A stretch of DNA of 64,000 bases from Trichuris trichiura (Eukaryota > Nematoda > Enoplea > Trichinellida > Trichuridae). The notes below the pieces were generated by a model. That model made no database searches and was not told the DNA's origin. It was given only the letters and a program-made list of their open reading frames with translations. Positions 12,001-22,268 of this stretch are shown here, piece by piece. The DNA lies in NCBI GenBank assembly GCA_037903355.1, contig JBAJFE010000026.1:7564001-7628000 (forward strand). Direction: 5' to 3'. Position 1 is the first letter of the stretch, and every line of letters starts with the position of its first letter. Position numbers and translations under genes: made by a program.

Positions 12001-14588
12001 TAAGGTAGCAGCATGAGTATGCTTTGTTTAATCAGTAGAAAGGATACGCTGGTTGAAAATAGCACTACTTATCATAAGGTGAAACTTCATGCGTATATAG
12101 AGCCGGAGATATATCAGTTTCTGGCCGAAGTTCAATACGAAAGCGTAACTGCAAAGCTTTTCATAGCTTCGGAAGAATTCCGTTTCTTCAACGTCACTCA
12201 TACTGGCGAAGCAATGAAGGTCGACGAATGGGACATTAGGTGAAAAGTAGGCAATGGCTTACAAGAATATCTGTCAAGCAGCGCTATGAATTTGTTGTAG
12301 ATGTTCGTCAAAAAGTGGGAGACCAACATTTGTAAAAAAAGGGTTAAAGGGAGATCGAGTATTTATGCAAATTTTGAAACACGTTTTACGAAGAGCTTTA
12401 ATTTCATTGAAGAGGAAAGAGGAAGTGCTTTCATGTCTTCTATTCCAGTTTTTGTAAGGAGCAGTTTCGAGCGTTTTTCTGGCAAAGCACTTGCATGGCA
12501 TTAGCTTTTTCGATTTCTTTTTTCCTCTTTCTTAGTTTTCTTCTTCTTTTCCAAAGTTTGTCGCTTGCTAAAATCAGTTTTTCTTTTTTTACGAACATTT
12601 AGGAGCTTGTTTCAATATTTTTTAAACTTCATCAGCTGTCGTTGATCTTTCCTTTGTTATGCCTTGTAACTTGCAGTTGAAGAGTATGCTTCCCTGTTTC
12701 ATGGGGCGGTTAGAGTGGTAGAAATAGGGAAGCGCACGTAAAGTTGAAAGCTAACCTTTCGCTGATAAATGTTTATGCGGTAATACGTTCAACACCAACT
12801 CCTTAATTAGATTGCCGTAGATTCGGCATTGGTGAAACGTTGTTCCATGGGAGTAATGAAATGAAGGAGAAGAGACTACTTTGCGATCCGTATAGATTTT
12901 AGTCACTTCGGCAGAATTACTCGTGCAATAAACTTAGTGGGTCTGTGCATGGTCGACTAACACCTTTGTTAAGACTATAGCCCTGGAGAAGCGTGTGATT
13001 AAGGCTTCTTTTAAATCCTGTTAACTGCTTTTCGAACGGCTTGTTTCTCTTTGCTGGAAATAGTGAAAGTTATTCTATACATCTAAATATTATCATACGT
13101 AACGTTGATCACTTTGTTGGCAGAAGCATTCAATACTAAACGAATGAAGTGAGCGCATACAAGTAGCTTTTTAGGCATGCTTAGAATTATTCAAATTATC
13201 TGAAAGGTAAAAGATTCGTACACTCGATGGCATCTGATCTTGAATTCGTTACCTTTTTGTTGCCTTGCGTTTGAAAAATCTAAAGCGCTAGTCTTGTTTC
13301 ATAATGCATTTCTTGCATACTGGATTGCGTAGGTACTAAGTTGGTAGTATGCATTATTGTAGGCTAAAGAGAGCACGATAACGGCGCTGAAGCAGGATTC
13401 AGGCGAGATGGACTCGTCCGCACAAACGGTTTCGTTTGAAGAGCTCCGCGCCGAAAGGGATATACTGAAAGAAGAATTGGAAAAGACGGTAACTTCTCTA
13501 AACAAACTCAAAGCGGATGTTCAGGTATCATTGATACGATTTTCCGCCGAAGTAGAATTCATTTGATTTCAGAATTCCGAATCGCAGCGCATGGCTGATC
13601 AACGCGCTTCAATGCAAAGGTTGCATCAACTTGAGGAGGAGCTGCAGACCAGCCGTCTCAACAGTTCGCATTACCGTCTTCAGTTGCGCCAGTTGGAACA
13701 GGTTTGCAACGGAGGGCCCATATAAGGCGATTTTGAAATTTGCCGCAGGAAGCAAAGGGTGCTACCGAAGAAGTGAACAACCTGCAGCGAACGTTGCAGG
13801 TGAAGTTGCAAGAGAAGGATGCCGAAATAAAACGCTTGTCACGAGAGGTAGTGCGCGCGTTTGCGTGTTATTTTTTGCCGCCATTCCCCGTTGCAGATTA
13901 TAGCGGCTCCGTCGAAAACGGAAGGCGAAACGGAGACGGAACAACGACTCAAACAGCTGATGGAAAGTTTGATCAAGAAGCAAAACATGATAGAGTCGCT
14001 ACAAACGGACAAGCACTCCTTGATGTTGCAACTGGAACGTGTTGAGGTGAATGACAGAAACGAGAGAGCGTTCGTAGCTATGGCGCATATTTTTTCCTTA
14101 AGCATATGTATCGCGAAGCAGAATCGGCAGCTATACGTGCAACGTACAACAGTCAAAATCAAGGCGGGCATAATGGTAGTGCAAGCTTATCTGCTGTATG
14201 CCGCTTAACCTAATGTGTCTAGGAAATCGCCTTAGAGTGCCTTCGTTTCTCAACGGTCGATTAGGGAAGGGGATACTGAGGCAAATGGACAGGTTTTGTT
14301 ATGGAGTCGATACAATCATGTAGCATTCAAGAGGTTGACTGTTCGCACCAGATGCGTGTAATATTATTTTTAGGGGCCATTGTGGCATCATGTTTCGCCG
14401 GTATCCCATGGCTCGGTTCTTCTTTCTCACCTATGCAGTATGTTGTCCCGCACTAGTTTTTACTCGCCGACGGTGTTGACTGTTCTTGCGATTTTTAGGT
14501 TGTTCTCCACCTGTGGGTTGCCTTTGTCCTGTTGACGTACACACCTGAGATGCATACGGTTGACGGCTTTCCGCGGCCTTCCACTTGA
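6070..14588 (+). CDS. GOLGA5: Golgin-84, Golgi tail-anchored coiled-coil tether
   Basis: Golgin-84 is a Golgi membrane tether that captures vesicles through a long coiled coil and a C-terminal anchor. Fourteen exons join in phase to about 573 residues: 6070-6251, 6426-6622, 6958-7123, 7169-7277, 7335-7431, 7487-7593, 13363-13524, 13573-13701, 13749-13847, 13897-14046, 14103-14175, 14223-14319, 14374-14437, 14499-14588. The start MSWILNLKEKAENLLDHID matches the family N-terminus. The middle is Ser-rich and then heptad coiled coil. Near the end are LIKKQNMIESLQTDKHSL, RVPSFLN, the FRRYPMARFF motif and the anchor HLWVAFVLLTYTPEMH. Intron 6 is about 5.8 kb while the others are short. Exons 6 and 7 rejoin at a junction that is contiguous in the human protein, so this is one gene. 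Confidence 0.93.
10203..10219 (+). promoter_or_regulatory. CTCF-like core motif
   Basis: CAGTTAGAGGGCGCCC resembles the AGRGGGCGC core of CTCF sites. It sits in golgin-84 intron 6. Motif match by eye only. Confidence 0.25.
10572..10588 (+). repeat. Short telomere-like run (TTAGGC)2 plus a degenerate unit
   Basis: TTAGGCTTAGGCTAGGG contains two perfect copies of the nematode telomeric hexamer TTAGGC and one changed copy, inside golgin-84 intron 6. A similar word, GGCTTAGGCAAGGGCA, recurs near 40172. The run is short and could be chance. Confidence 0.35.
10674..10690 (-). promoter_or_regulatory. CTCF-like core motif
   Basis: Read on the minus strand, TGGCGAGAGGGCGCTGC matches the AGRGGGCGCTG core. 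It is about 470 bases from the plus-oriented motif at 10203. Motif match by eye only. Confidence 0.25.
11039..11497 (-). CDS. Uncharacterised gene nested in golgin-84 intron 6, last exon
   Basis: This minus-strand frame is about 152 codons and reads like real protein. It has a charged, probably helical N-terminal part (KQKLKEELDLNCMIEKDV), a Thr/Ser/Gly-rich linker, a helical segment (YDEYKRIQEKIWSIMMAKY), and an acidic tail PPPPSPDEFMQELMDD before a stop. There is no ATG at the 5' end. The frame is open back to a stop just upstream, so an acceptor such as GACGTTCCCAG or ATAG should join it to an earlier exon that I could not place. It lies antisense inside the 5.8 kb golgin-84 intron. I do not recognise the family. 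Confidence 0.55.
   Translation of the reverse strand: MSSGRSKEKLAPAYSKQTEETVAKQKLKEELDLNCMIEKDVTKLNLPDDCFKTKIDSVCCKANEIRAKYPGVTAPTDTLLTTSNSGGIDTSSNLPGPSRLLPLAFELFILANYDEYKRIQEKIWSIMMAKYNNPDSPPPPSPDEFMQELMDD
12013..12457 (+). CDS. Candidate two-exon gene nested in golgin-84 intron 6
   Basis: An ATG at 12013 opens 75 codons ending in a donor (CATTAG|GTGAAAAG, exon to 12239). An acceptor TTTGTTGTAG at 12300 leads to a second exon that continues in phase to TAA at 12455-12457. The intron is 61 nt, like others in the window. The product would be about 127 residues: a first part with mixed sheet-like sequence (YIEPEIYQFLAEVQYES) and a basic helical second part (MQILKHVLRRALISLKRK). No family is recognised. 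GTAAGG over the stop could be another donor, so the end is uncertain. Confidence 0.38.
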
Positions 14589-15240
14589 ATCTTTTTTTTA
14601 GAGAAAGTCATCGTTCCTTCTTCACTGCTTTAGCGTTTTATCTATCCGCTAAGCGTTCACTTGTTTATTATACATTTTTGGTTACGTTTTGTTTTCAGTG
14701 AACAAATGTGCACAGCCAGGGCTTGCATATTTCCATGCTTCCATTGACAGTACTTTTGTTTTATGATAATTTTTTGAGGCAGTAAGTAGCACGGCATCCA
14801 GTCGATAATGCCAAAAGAGGTGCGCGCCGGCTTGATGCTTGATCCATTTCGTTGTTAGACTAAGTGAAAGCATGCTGGAGTATATGACATGGAAGCTTGT
14901 CTGTTCAAGACTGTTGCCCATCTAGTTACTTTATTGCGTCTTTTAATACGTCTAGCTAATCTCGTGCTGCAAAATCCTTTTTTTGCCACGTAAAGATCAA
15001 GTCGCTTTTCACGTTTATTTTCTCTTGGCGGGACAAGTAGTAGAAGGAGAGGAATTTCTGTATCCTAGTAGTAATATTAATTCAGCTAAAGGCGTCGCTA
15101 CCTTTTAGTTTTACTTCACCCGCAAGGGGTTATTTATTTTCAGAGGCTGCATGAAGCGTTTCATGATTTTAGGGACCAATATATCTTAGAACAATTCGTT
15201 AGTCGCGTGATTACAATTATTAATATAGCGGTGTGTTTGA
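14589..15240. other. No gene recognised downstream of golgin-84
   Basis: AT-rich sequence with stops in all frames, presumably golgin-84 3' UTR and spacer. No repeat or RNA gene was recognised. Confidence 0.5.
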
Positions 15241-15394
15241 TTCTTCTAGAAAAACTTTTTTTCGCGGAATTTCCAACCCGTTTTTTAATTTGCGTTTATT
15301 GCATAAACGTTCATTCCCACTGCAGTATGCAATAAATGCTAGTTAAAAAACGGGAAATTCAGTGAAAAAAAGAAAAAATTTTTTTCAGAAGAAA
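15241..15394. repeat. Imperfect inverted repeat / foldback (MITE-like) element
   Basis: Two arms of about 66 bases are imperfect reverse complements around a loop of about 19 bases. The left arm reads TTCTTCTAGAAAAAC..., GAATTTCC..CCCGTTTTTTAA, then GTTTATTGCATAA. The right arm inverted reads TTCTTCTGAAAAAAA..., GAATTTCCCGTTTTTTAA, then ATTTATTGCATA. The most conserved part is the inner 30 bases. It could be a miniature inverted-repeat element or a stem-forming 3' signal for the minus-strand gene next to it. Confidence 0.6.
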
Positions 15395-15465
15395 CAATTT
15401 TAAAAAACCTGTTTCGAAAAAAAAGAAAATAGATCTGTTTGATTGTAGCATTTGAGGATAAGTTT

Positions 15466-16231
15466 TTAAAAGTAGGTACAATATGAGCGCTTGATAAAAG
15501 TGTGCGGAACGTCGATTGTTTGATTGATAAAATATGGCAGTTTTCTGTTAGGCTTATTGCAATAAGTCGGTCCTGATTGGAAGATACATCCTTTGCTATC
15601 AGCGTGAAATGAAAATGTTGCGCTGATGACAGAGCAACTTTTCTTTTGGATGCCCTTTCTTATAAAATTAAGTGTATTCATATTTGCCCAGCTTTTGCGG
15701 GACTTATCTCAACTTATCATCAGCGAGGTTTTGCTGCGGGCAACCGCGTGAGTGGCGGAGGTAGCGGATTTCTTCGTTGCTTTTAACTTGATTTAAAGTT
15801 TGGCGCTAATCTGAAGCTTGGAAATTTCGGCACCTACTGTAGGCAGTACATAATCATCTTGATTTTCCTATTCCGTATAGTCTAAAGAAAAACATCTTGA
15901 ATTGCTCATTGAAACTTATCCATACTTTACTGTCCTTTGTTAACGCTTAATTATGGCATTACGCCTTTGAGAAAATACCCCTTTAATTTACCTCGACGTA
16001 AAATGCGAACCCTTCCATACCAGTCTGATTTGTAGAGTCACCGAACGTGTGCGGGATCCAGTAGGACCGCGGGTGCTTTAATCGCTTGGTTTGTAGCAAA
16101 TACGGCCTTTCTGTGTATCTTGTAATATAACCGTTTAGCCTAACTTTTGCATATCGCTCTAAAGCTGAAAAGTGTTTCTTGAAGCTTTGAAAAACTTCCT
16201 CAGATATGTAGACGACGTGTAAGCAAACCAT
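15466..16231 (-). CDS. Hypothetical protein, at least two exons
   Basis: Two minus-strand frames look coding. Exon A (15989-16231) starts with ATG shortly after TTTTTCAG and encodes about 80 residues (SEEVFQSFKKHFSALERYAK, later HPRSYWIPHTFGD), ending at GTCGAG|GTAAAT, a good donor. Exon B, ending at TAA 15466-15468, encodes about 70 residues with three cysteines (KKSCSVISATFSFH, CIFQSGPTYCNKP, RSYCTYF). The exact junction, and any small exon between them such as one after TTTTTCTTTAG near 15882, was not settled. No family is recognised. Confidence 0.42.
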
Positions 16232-16890
16232 TTTGAAATGACTGAAAAATTTTTTCAGCTTGTAATAAGAAGTTCAATGTGCAACTCTCATTCTGTTTTG
16301 GCAGTTATTTCGAGCACATTTTCTCGTAGCAAAATTGAGTTGCTTTATCTTCAGATTCAACATCGATATATCGACAGGTAATGGTCAATTGTCGAGGCAA
16401 GATCTTTTCCAAAGACGGTATACTTATTTAAAAGTACAATTATTTACTTTTTATGTTATAAGACGGTTCGATTTTTGCTGTTAATATTGTCACTATGAAA
16501 TCACTGCTCCTAGGAAGAAGTCTGTCTTCAACAATATGCTATCAGATCAACAGAACAGTTATTGTGAAATACGAAATGGAGATAGCCATGATTCTTGCAT
16601 ACGTTAAAGCTCAGAAGCGGAGGTCTCTTATCGTTGCCTTTGTCAAGAGAAAGTTGCATTAGGCAAGAAAAAGGAGTGTATTTGTATCATTGCCAAGTAA
16701 TGGAAGTTGGAATTTGCTAAACAAAGGCGTTTTCCGAAGTGTGATATTTTATAATCGGTTGAAAAAACATCGTGCCGCTAATCATTGGTTTTGCAACTGT
16801 CTTGTTCAACGAGCGTGGCCTTGTGAAGTAATTATTCATTTTGCAATCACTTCTTTTTAGCCGACTGAATTGGAACGTGGCTGATTGCGC

Positions 16891-17028
16891 ATGGATCCGC
16901 GATCAGTTTTTCTTACCCTTCCAGAAGTTGTCATGTGGGAAAGTCCGATTGCCCTTATTATTATATGCTTTGTTTTACGCGCGCGAATTCGCTTCCGGCG
17001 ATTAAGGGCAGTTCAGCGTGGAAGTTGA
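16891..17028 (+). CDS. Small ORF with one membrane segment followed by basic residues
   Basis: A 45-codon frame begins MDPRSVFLTLPEVVMWESP and continues with a hydrophobic stretch ALIIICFVL and then RARIRFRRLR. That is the pattern of a small single-pass membrane protein with a positive cytosolic flank. It lies just 5' of the next candidate gene and might be an upstream ORF or first exon of it. No convincing in-phase donor was found. Confidence 0.25.
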   Translation: MDPRSVFLTLPEVVMWESPIALIIICFVLRARIRFRRLRAVQRGS

Positions 17029-17052
17029 AAATAATTCTCCTCCACCGTGGAA

Positions 17053-17571
17053 ATGGCACATTCACCTTCAACAATGTCCGCATTAGCCGCGCAAGCAGTG
17101 GTGCAAAGTAACACGAGGAAAAAGCATAAATTTTACCTGTTCCGCAGAAAAGCAGATGTTGCTTTTCCAGGCTCCTTTCGAGACGCTAATGATAGCGACG
17201 ACGAGTGGCTGTGCTTGTCGAAAGTTGACGTTCACTTTCGTTGCTATGGCGAACAAAATGAGGTAACGATTCCGTTAGATCTATTGCCAAGCGAAAGTCG
17301 CCTTTGTTAGTAAGAAAATGGTGTATGTAAATTTTCCCTGCGCATGCAGTTTAATTTATTTTGCTCTCAGACAAGTAGCAGTGTCAATTGTGGACAAAAA
17401 ATATCTTTGCCAGTGCCTAGTGTAAGCTGCAAAATTAATGGCAACGAATACTTAGCGTCGTCAATTCTTGAGTTACTGAACGACTCAGCTAAGTTCCACT
17501 GCATGACTGAGCTAAGAACAGGATACTTTTTTAATGCGTACAACTATAAGAAGGCGAATAATTCATCGTAG
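17053..17571 (+). CDS. Hypothetical two-exon protein
   Basis: Exon 17053-17262 begins with ATG. It carries a basic patch (NTRKKHKFYLFRRK) and an acidic patch (DANDSDDEWLCLSK), and ends at AATGAG|GTAACG. After a 108-nt intron ending TTGCTCTCAG, exon 17371-17571 continues in phase to TAA, giving about 136 residues. The frame across the donor also stays open to TAG at 17309, so an unspliced 85-residue form is possible. The sequence looks coding but matches no family I know. Confidence 0.42.
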
Positions 17572-18364
17572 AACGTTTACCTTTTCGAATGGATAGGTTG
17601 TTTAGCTAAGGCGAAATTAATCACTACTGTTGTGACTCACTTGTTACCCTGAAAGTGGGTCTTCATTTTTTTCCAACTTTACGTACCTTGTGGTGCAACC
17701 CATTTTAGAATTTTACCTTATGCTTTCCCGACTACTTGTGCTATCTACCTGCACCCTATGGTGATGAACCTGTTTACCATATATATTGCTGCCCAGACAC
17801 GACTTTAAACTTACCGCTATTTTGCTCTGTGATGTAATGTATTATTTATTTTGAGTTACAAGGTTATGAATGATTGTCGTGTTTTTAGAAATACGGCAGT
17901 CGGCGTTGAATTTAGGCTCTCGCTTTACCTAAACTTCTTTTAGTCGCTGTCCTAATACCGCTACAGCTGTTTACAGCTCTTGAAGAGTTTGAATGAAGGT
18001 AGAATGACCTAAAAGTAAAAGGAACGAAGAAACACGATATTTACCTTGCTCGCTGAATAATTCAAATAGCTTAGCGCAAAATTAAGATGGTTAGTAATAC
18101 CTGAGATATTTTTCAGCCTTACGCTATCTTTATCTTCCAACCTCACAAATATTAAAAGCAATTAAGCAAATTTGGCTGCTTTCTAAGCCGAAAGCGACGA
18201 GAAGAAATTGGGTTATTAAATTTCACCCGTCTGTTGAACTTTCATCCAACTTTGTAATTCTTCTAAGTTTTTTATTAAAATGTGGTATGAAAGTTTTCAA
18301 TGGAACCAATAAACAACTTCATACGTTGGATAATTTTTTCGGAAAGACTTGTATGTATAGCGGC

Positions 18365-18380
18365 GACAGGGGGCGCTGTT
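18365..18380 (+). promoter_or_regulatory. CTCF-like motif, plus orientation
   Basis: GACAGGGGGCGCTGTT is a close match to the CTCF core (CCASYAGRGGGCGCT). It lies about 3.9 kb upstream of snail. Match judged by eye. Confidence 0.35.
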
Positions 18381-21300
18381 TTAGTAAATTCGTATACATT
18401 GCGAACAAGAGAAAATCGTTTTTGTTCACTTCTGCGATAATGTAAATTATGTATTACTTAGGCAACTTCATGACTAAAGTGTTCAGAAAGAAGAAAAGCG
18501 AAGGGCGTAAAAGGGGCAGAAGCAGGAAAAGGGCGACAGGAAATAGCGTATGGAAGCCTCGTACAGTTTTTCGTTGAAGTTTTTGACTCTTCCAATGGAA
18601 AACACGCTAGCAATGGTCGTTTCAAATTTTATAGGTCTAAAAAATGTGTCATATAACTAAAATTGCATTTTTAAAAACGAGATAAATGAATGATCATTTC
18701 TTCCAGGCAGGTGTGCAAATCTTTAGCAAACTTTTTCCATTCGACATTTAATAAGATATGAATTCTCTTTTAATGTTTGAGTGAAATTTGATGGTTAAAT
18801 TATTCAAGTGGCGTAATTTAAGCTATCACGTCCAACGTAGCAACAATGAAACATCTTAAAAAGTTGCATCCACACAAAACTATCGATAGTTGAACTTTAA
18901 GAGTTACGGCTCTCATGCAATGGAAAATGTTACATAAAGCATGTGATGAATAACATTTCTATTTTCACGAGCACGCTAACTAACTAATAAGGTTAATGAT
19001 CAAGTGCGAATGATACTTTGAACGCAGAGAAATTAATTGCCCATACTGGCTATATATCCAGTTCATTTGGATGATCCACGGTTGAGCGTTACTTCTTGTT
19101 CAAAAGCGGTAGCTGGAATCACATGTTAAATTACGCACACGCAGGGTTAAGAATGTGTGAGCACCATGAAAAAGTGAATTATGACGTGGCATTGAACCAC
19201 ATTGCTCAAAATGTAAAAATTAAGTTTTTTTCACCCTTATTGCTCACTTAGTCATTGTACAATCACATTTTCACTTTTTGAACCTTCTATTCACTTTAAC
19301 AATTTGCTTCAGCGCTGCCGTGAGTAATACGTGTCGAGTTCACGAATCCATTCAGGAGAGATAAGTTGCAATGGAAACCATCTTTTGCAAAACTCTTGAC
19401 GAATGAGTAACGATAGCGCGGTAAGGTCTAGTTTTATTGTCAGTTCTGTCAAAGGTGCGGATGGTCTAATGAAATGTCAAAAATTTGCCATCGAAAACGG
19501 TGGCCACATTTTTTCCATCTAAACACCTGCATCACTTTTAAAAATTGTATTGCCGCACTTGTGGCATGCCACCTGTTTAACGCTGGTACCTACCGCAGTG
19601 CAGTCGCTATAGCGGTGCGACTTTTCTTGCCACTTGAATTCGGAATGTAGGCGCAAAAAGCGCATTTTACAGGGCGAGCGAATTTTAGCATCTTAGACGA
19701 ATTGCCAGCCCTGTTCTTGAGGACAAATGCAAACCCATATGGTTAACATGGAAAGGGTGAAAAGTTAAGTTTTAAAGAAGTCAGACGATTCCCTTTACTT
19801 TTTCGGCAAGCTAACAGCTACTCCCTACTCATACAGTCTGAAGGCAGAAATTTGCGTACTTTTTAAAAAACGAAAGCTCAATGTTCGCTGAATATGATGT
19901 CCTGACTGGCGAAGCCACCGTCAACGAAGGAAAGGAATGATTTTTTCTTTTCCTTTCATAATGTCATGTGAAAAGGCAGATGGGCAACATATTTTCGAAG
20001 TTCTACGTTGGCGGCAGTAAATTTGCCGCACGCTATGCATCATAAGTTATTTAGTTTCCTTTGCGACGGATTTCAATCTTTCCCGAGCAATAGCGACCCA
20101 ACTGACCTCGGCTTTGCGCTACGAAAAATCACTTCCGCTAGATGACACTAGGCACAAATCATGTTAATCAGTGATATATCTGTTAACGGAATGAGAAGGC
20201 TATCTGAGCACGGCTCTCCTCAAAGCTTGCTTTTTGACAACCGCTAACCGCCGCCACGCGACAATTCCAGCTAGCAGAGACAACGTTGGTGGCGCAGTCA
20301 CCTATTCAACATTCGAACCTACCACAGCGTTGCCCATAAAGCATTTTGAGCAAATTAATAGCAGTTCTAGTCGGTCCAACGATTTTATACGTAGCATAGG
20401 GCATGATCATTGACCATTGGGCGAGGAAAAAGAATCCAACATTTTATTGAATTCAATTTAGGCAGTTTTGAAACATACTGAAACGGCAATTAAAGGCTTT
20501 CTCTAGCGGATATCTGTCATGGACATACCAGAACCTCTCTGCAAGAGAACCTACCCGCAACCAGCTGGGCACAATTGACCGGACAACTACGCCGTACATC
20601 TTGGAATAACCATTTTCCACTTGCTAAATGAGCTGACCGGCACAGAGGCGGCAGCACCAGATGTAGCGGTCGGTGGAACGGCTGTTTCCGTGCCCAGGTT
20701 CCACAGAAGCATTGATGCGCTTTGAAAATGAACAATGATTAATAATCGACAAACAGCGGTGCTCAGCCGCCGGCTGTCGAGGAACGTGAAATTTCACTTG
20801 CCAGTTTCCCGGTGAGAGCATCCGTCTTTGACAACGCTGGATACCCTGGACGTTAGGCGATGGCAATATCTGACGATGAAAATTTATTCCCATCATGTGG
20901 CCCCGCCGGTGGTGCGTCGGCTCTTCTGTTCTCCGTATTATTATTACGGCGGTCGCTGACGACGGCACTGAGTTTCTAACTTTTTCATCTGCCATCAGAA
21001 ACATCCACCGGCTCATCATTTGACGCTGGAAACAGCACCGTTCAAGACAAACGTTCCTTTGAGTCTTTCGACCGGCAGGTGCTCCACTGACGCCGGAAGT
21101 GCTGACTCGCCGGAATGGTCGCTAATGAAAGCAACTTTTTGCTTTCGCCGCTTTTCCCTACAATGTCTCCCTTTGCCGTACGCATGCCCAACTTCAAGTA
21201 GCAAACTTTGTTTAACGCGCAGGATAAAGTCAGTATGTCTTAACATTTCCTACTGGTGGCCTATTATCCTCGCGTAATCCTTCGTAGGGAGGTGACGAAA

Positions 21301-22087
21301 CAAGAACTTTAAACGCAAAAGTTGTAGCTCATTTCAACCAGCTGAGTATCCCATTCAGGCATGCATACTTGGCTAACAAGATACCGACTTTACTCTCCGA
21401 AGTCAATGCGGCAAAAGAGGCGGAGAAAGGAGGAGTACCTTAATACAGCCTATACGACTTTGTATTATGCTAGGCGCACAGAAGTGTGCTGATCATTTGG
21501 CAAAAGTAGGAAGTTGACGACGTATCCCTGCCTGCCGCGGAGGCATCCCAATTGCCTGTGGGGCATGCGCCTCGCTGCATTCTTTATGACCCACTTCCTG
21601 GCCATCAATCTGCGTCACCATTCGGTGGCGAAAAGAAGACAAAGGTGGCATTCATTGTGTTGCACTTGCGGCAGGGTAGAATTGAGGAGAACGACTATTT
21701 TTAAATGTGCTCCCCACGACTGGCACACCCGTCTCCTAGCGCGCCTGGCGTCTGCCTATTTTCATGGCTCTACGGAGCACCCATGCGGGAGAAGACCGTT
21801 GTCAGTTAGGGATCAGTCGCGACAGCTGCCTTATGATGAACTTGAAGCCTACGACACCGGTCTAGGCGACTTGGGTCTACGCACAAAGAATGTTAGCTCA
21901 GGTTGAAGTCCTGAAATTTGAGTAACCGCTCAACTTCGCTTGAAGCACCTGATCCTTTGACTATTTTGACACCTGTAGCCAACTGCTCGTTATTTGCTTT
22001 TGCGCAACAGGAGGGGACTTAGCTAAAATTGAATAATGTCCGAAAGGGCGCGACCTTCGGAAAACTATTTCAACCCTGGCTGGTTAG

Positions 22088-22103
22088 TCCACCGAGGGCG
22101 CTA
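22088..22103 (+). promoter_or_regulatory. CTCF-like motif near the snail start
   Basis: TCCACCGAGGGCGCTA agrees with the CTCF core except for one missing or altered base in the centre. It is about 170 bases upstream of the snail ATG, so it could equally be a promoter element. Confidence 0.25.
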
Positions 22104-22268
22104 TCCTCAGGGAAGGGCGGGCCGTAGGCGGAGAAAGCGAGTAACTGCTGCTTATTGGCCTCTCAGCTACCAATCAGCAATCGGCCAATGGTAGCACTGG
22201 CGTTGCACCTTATACCACCAGGCGGTTGCATTTCTTTCTGAGCTCCAGTCCGCGTTGGTGCTCATTAC

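Larger units (their letters stand above)
17572..22268. other. Long intergenic region upstream of snail
   Basis: No gene is recognised in 4.7 kb. From 17.6 to 20.4 kb it is AT-rich with frequent stops. From about 20.5 to 22.2 kb it is GC-richer and several overlapping frames stay open on both strands (for example 21514-21906 on plus), but none shows splice-consistent coding or homology. As the 5' flank of a developmental regulator it may hold enhancers. Confidence 0.5.

Noticed and set aside
21514..21906. 130-codon ORF upstream of snail
   Set aside because: Rich in Arg, His and Cys with no motif or splice logic; the region is GC-rich in all frames, so this looks compositional.
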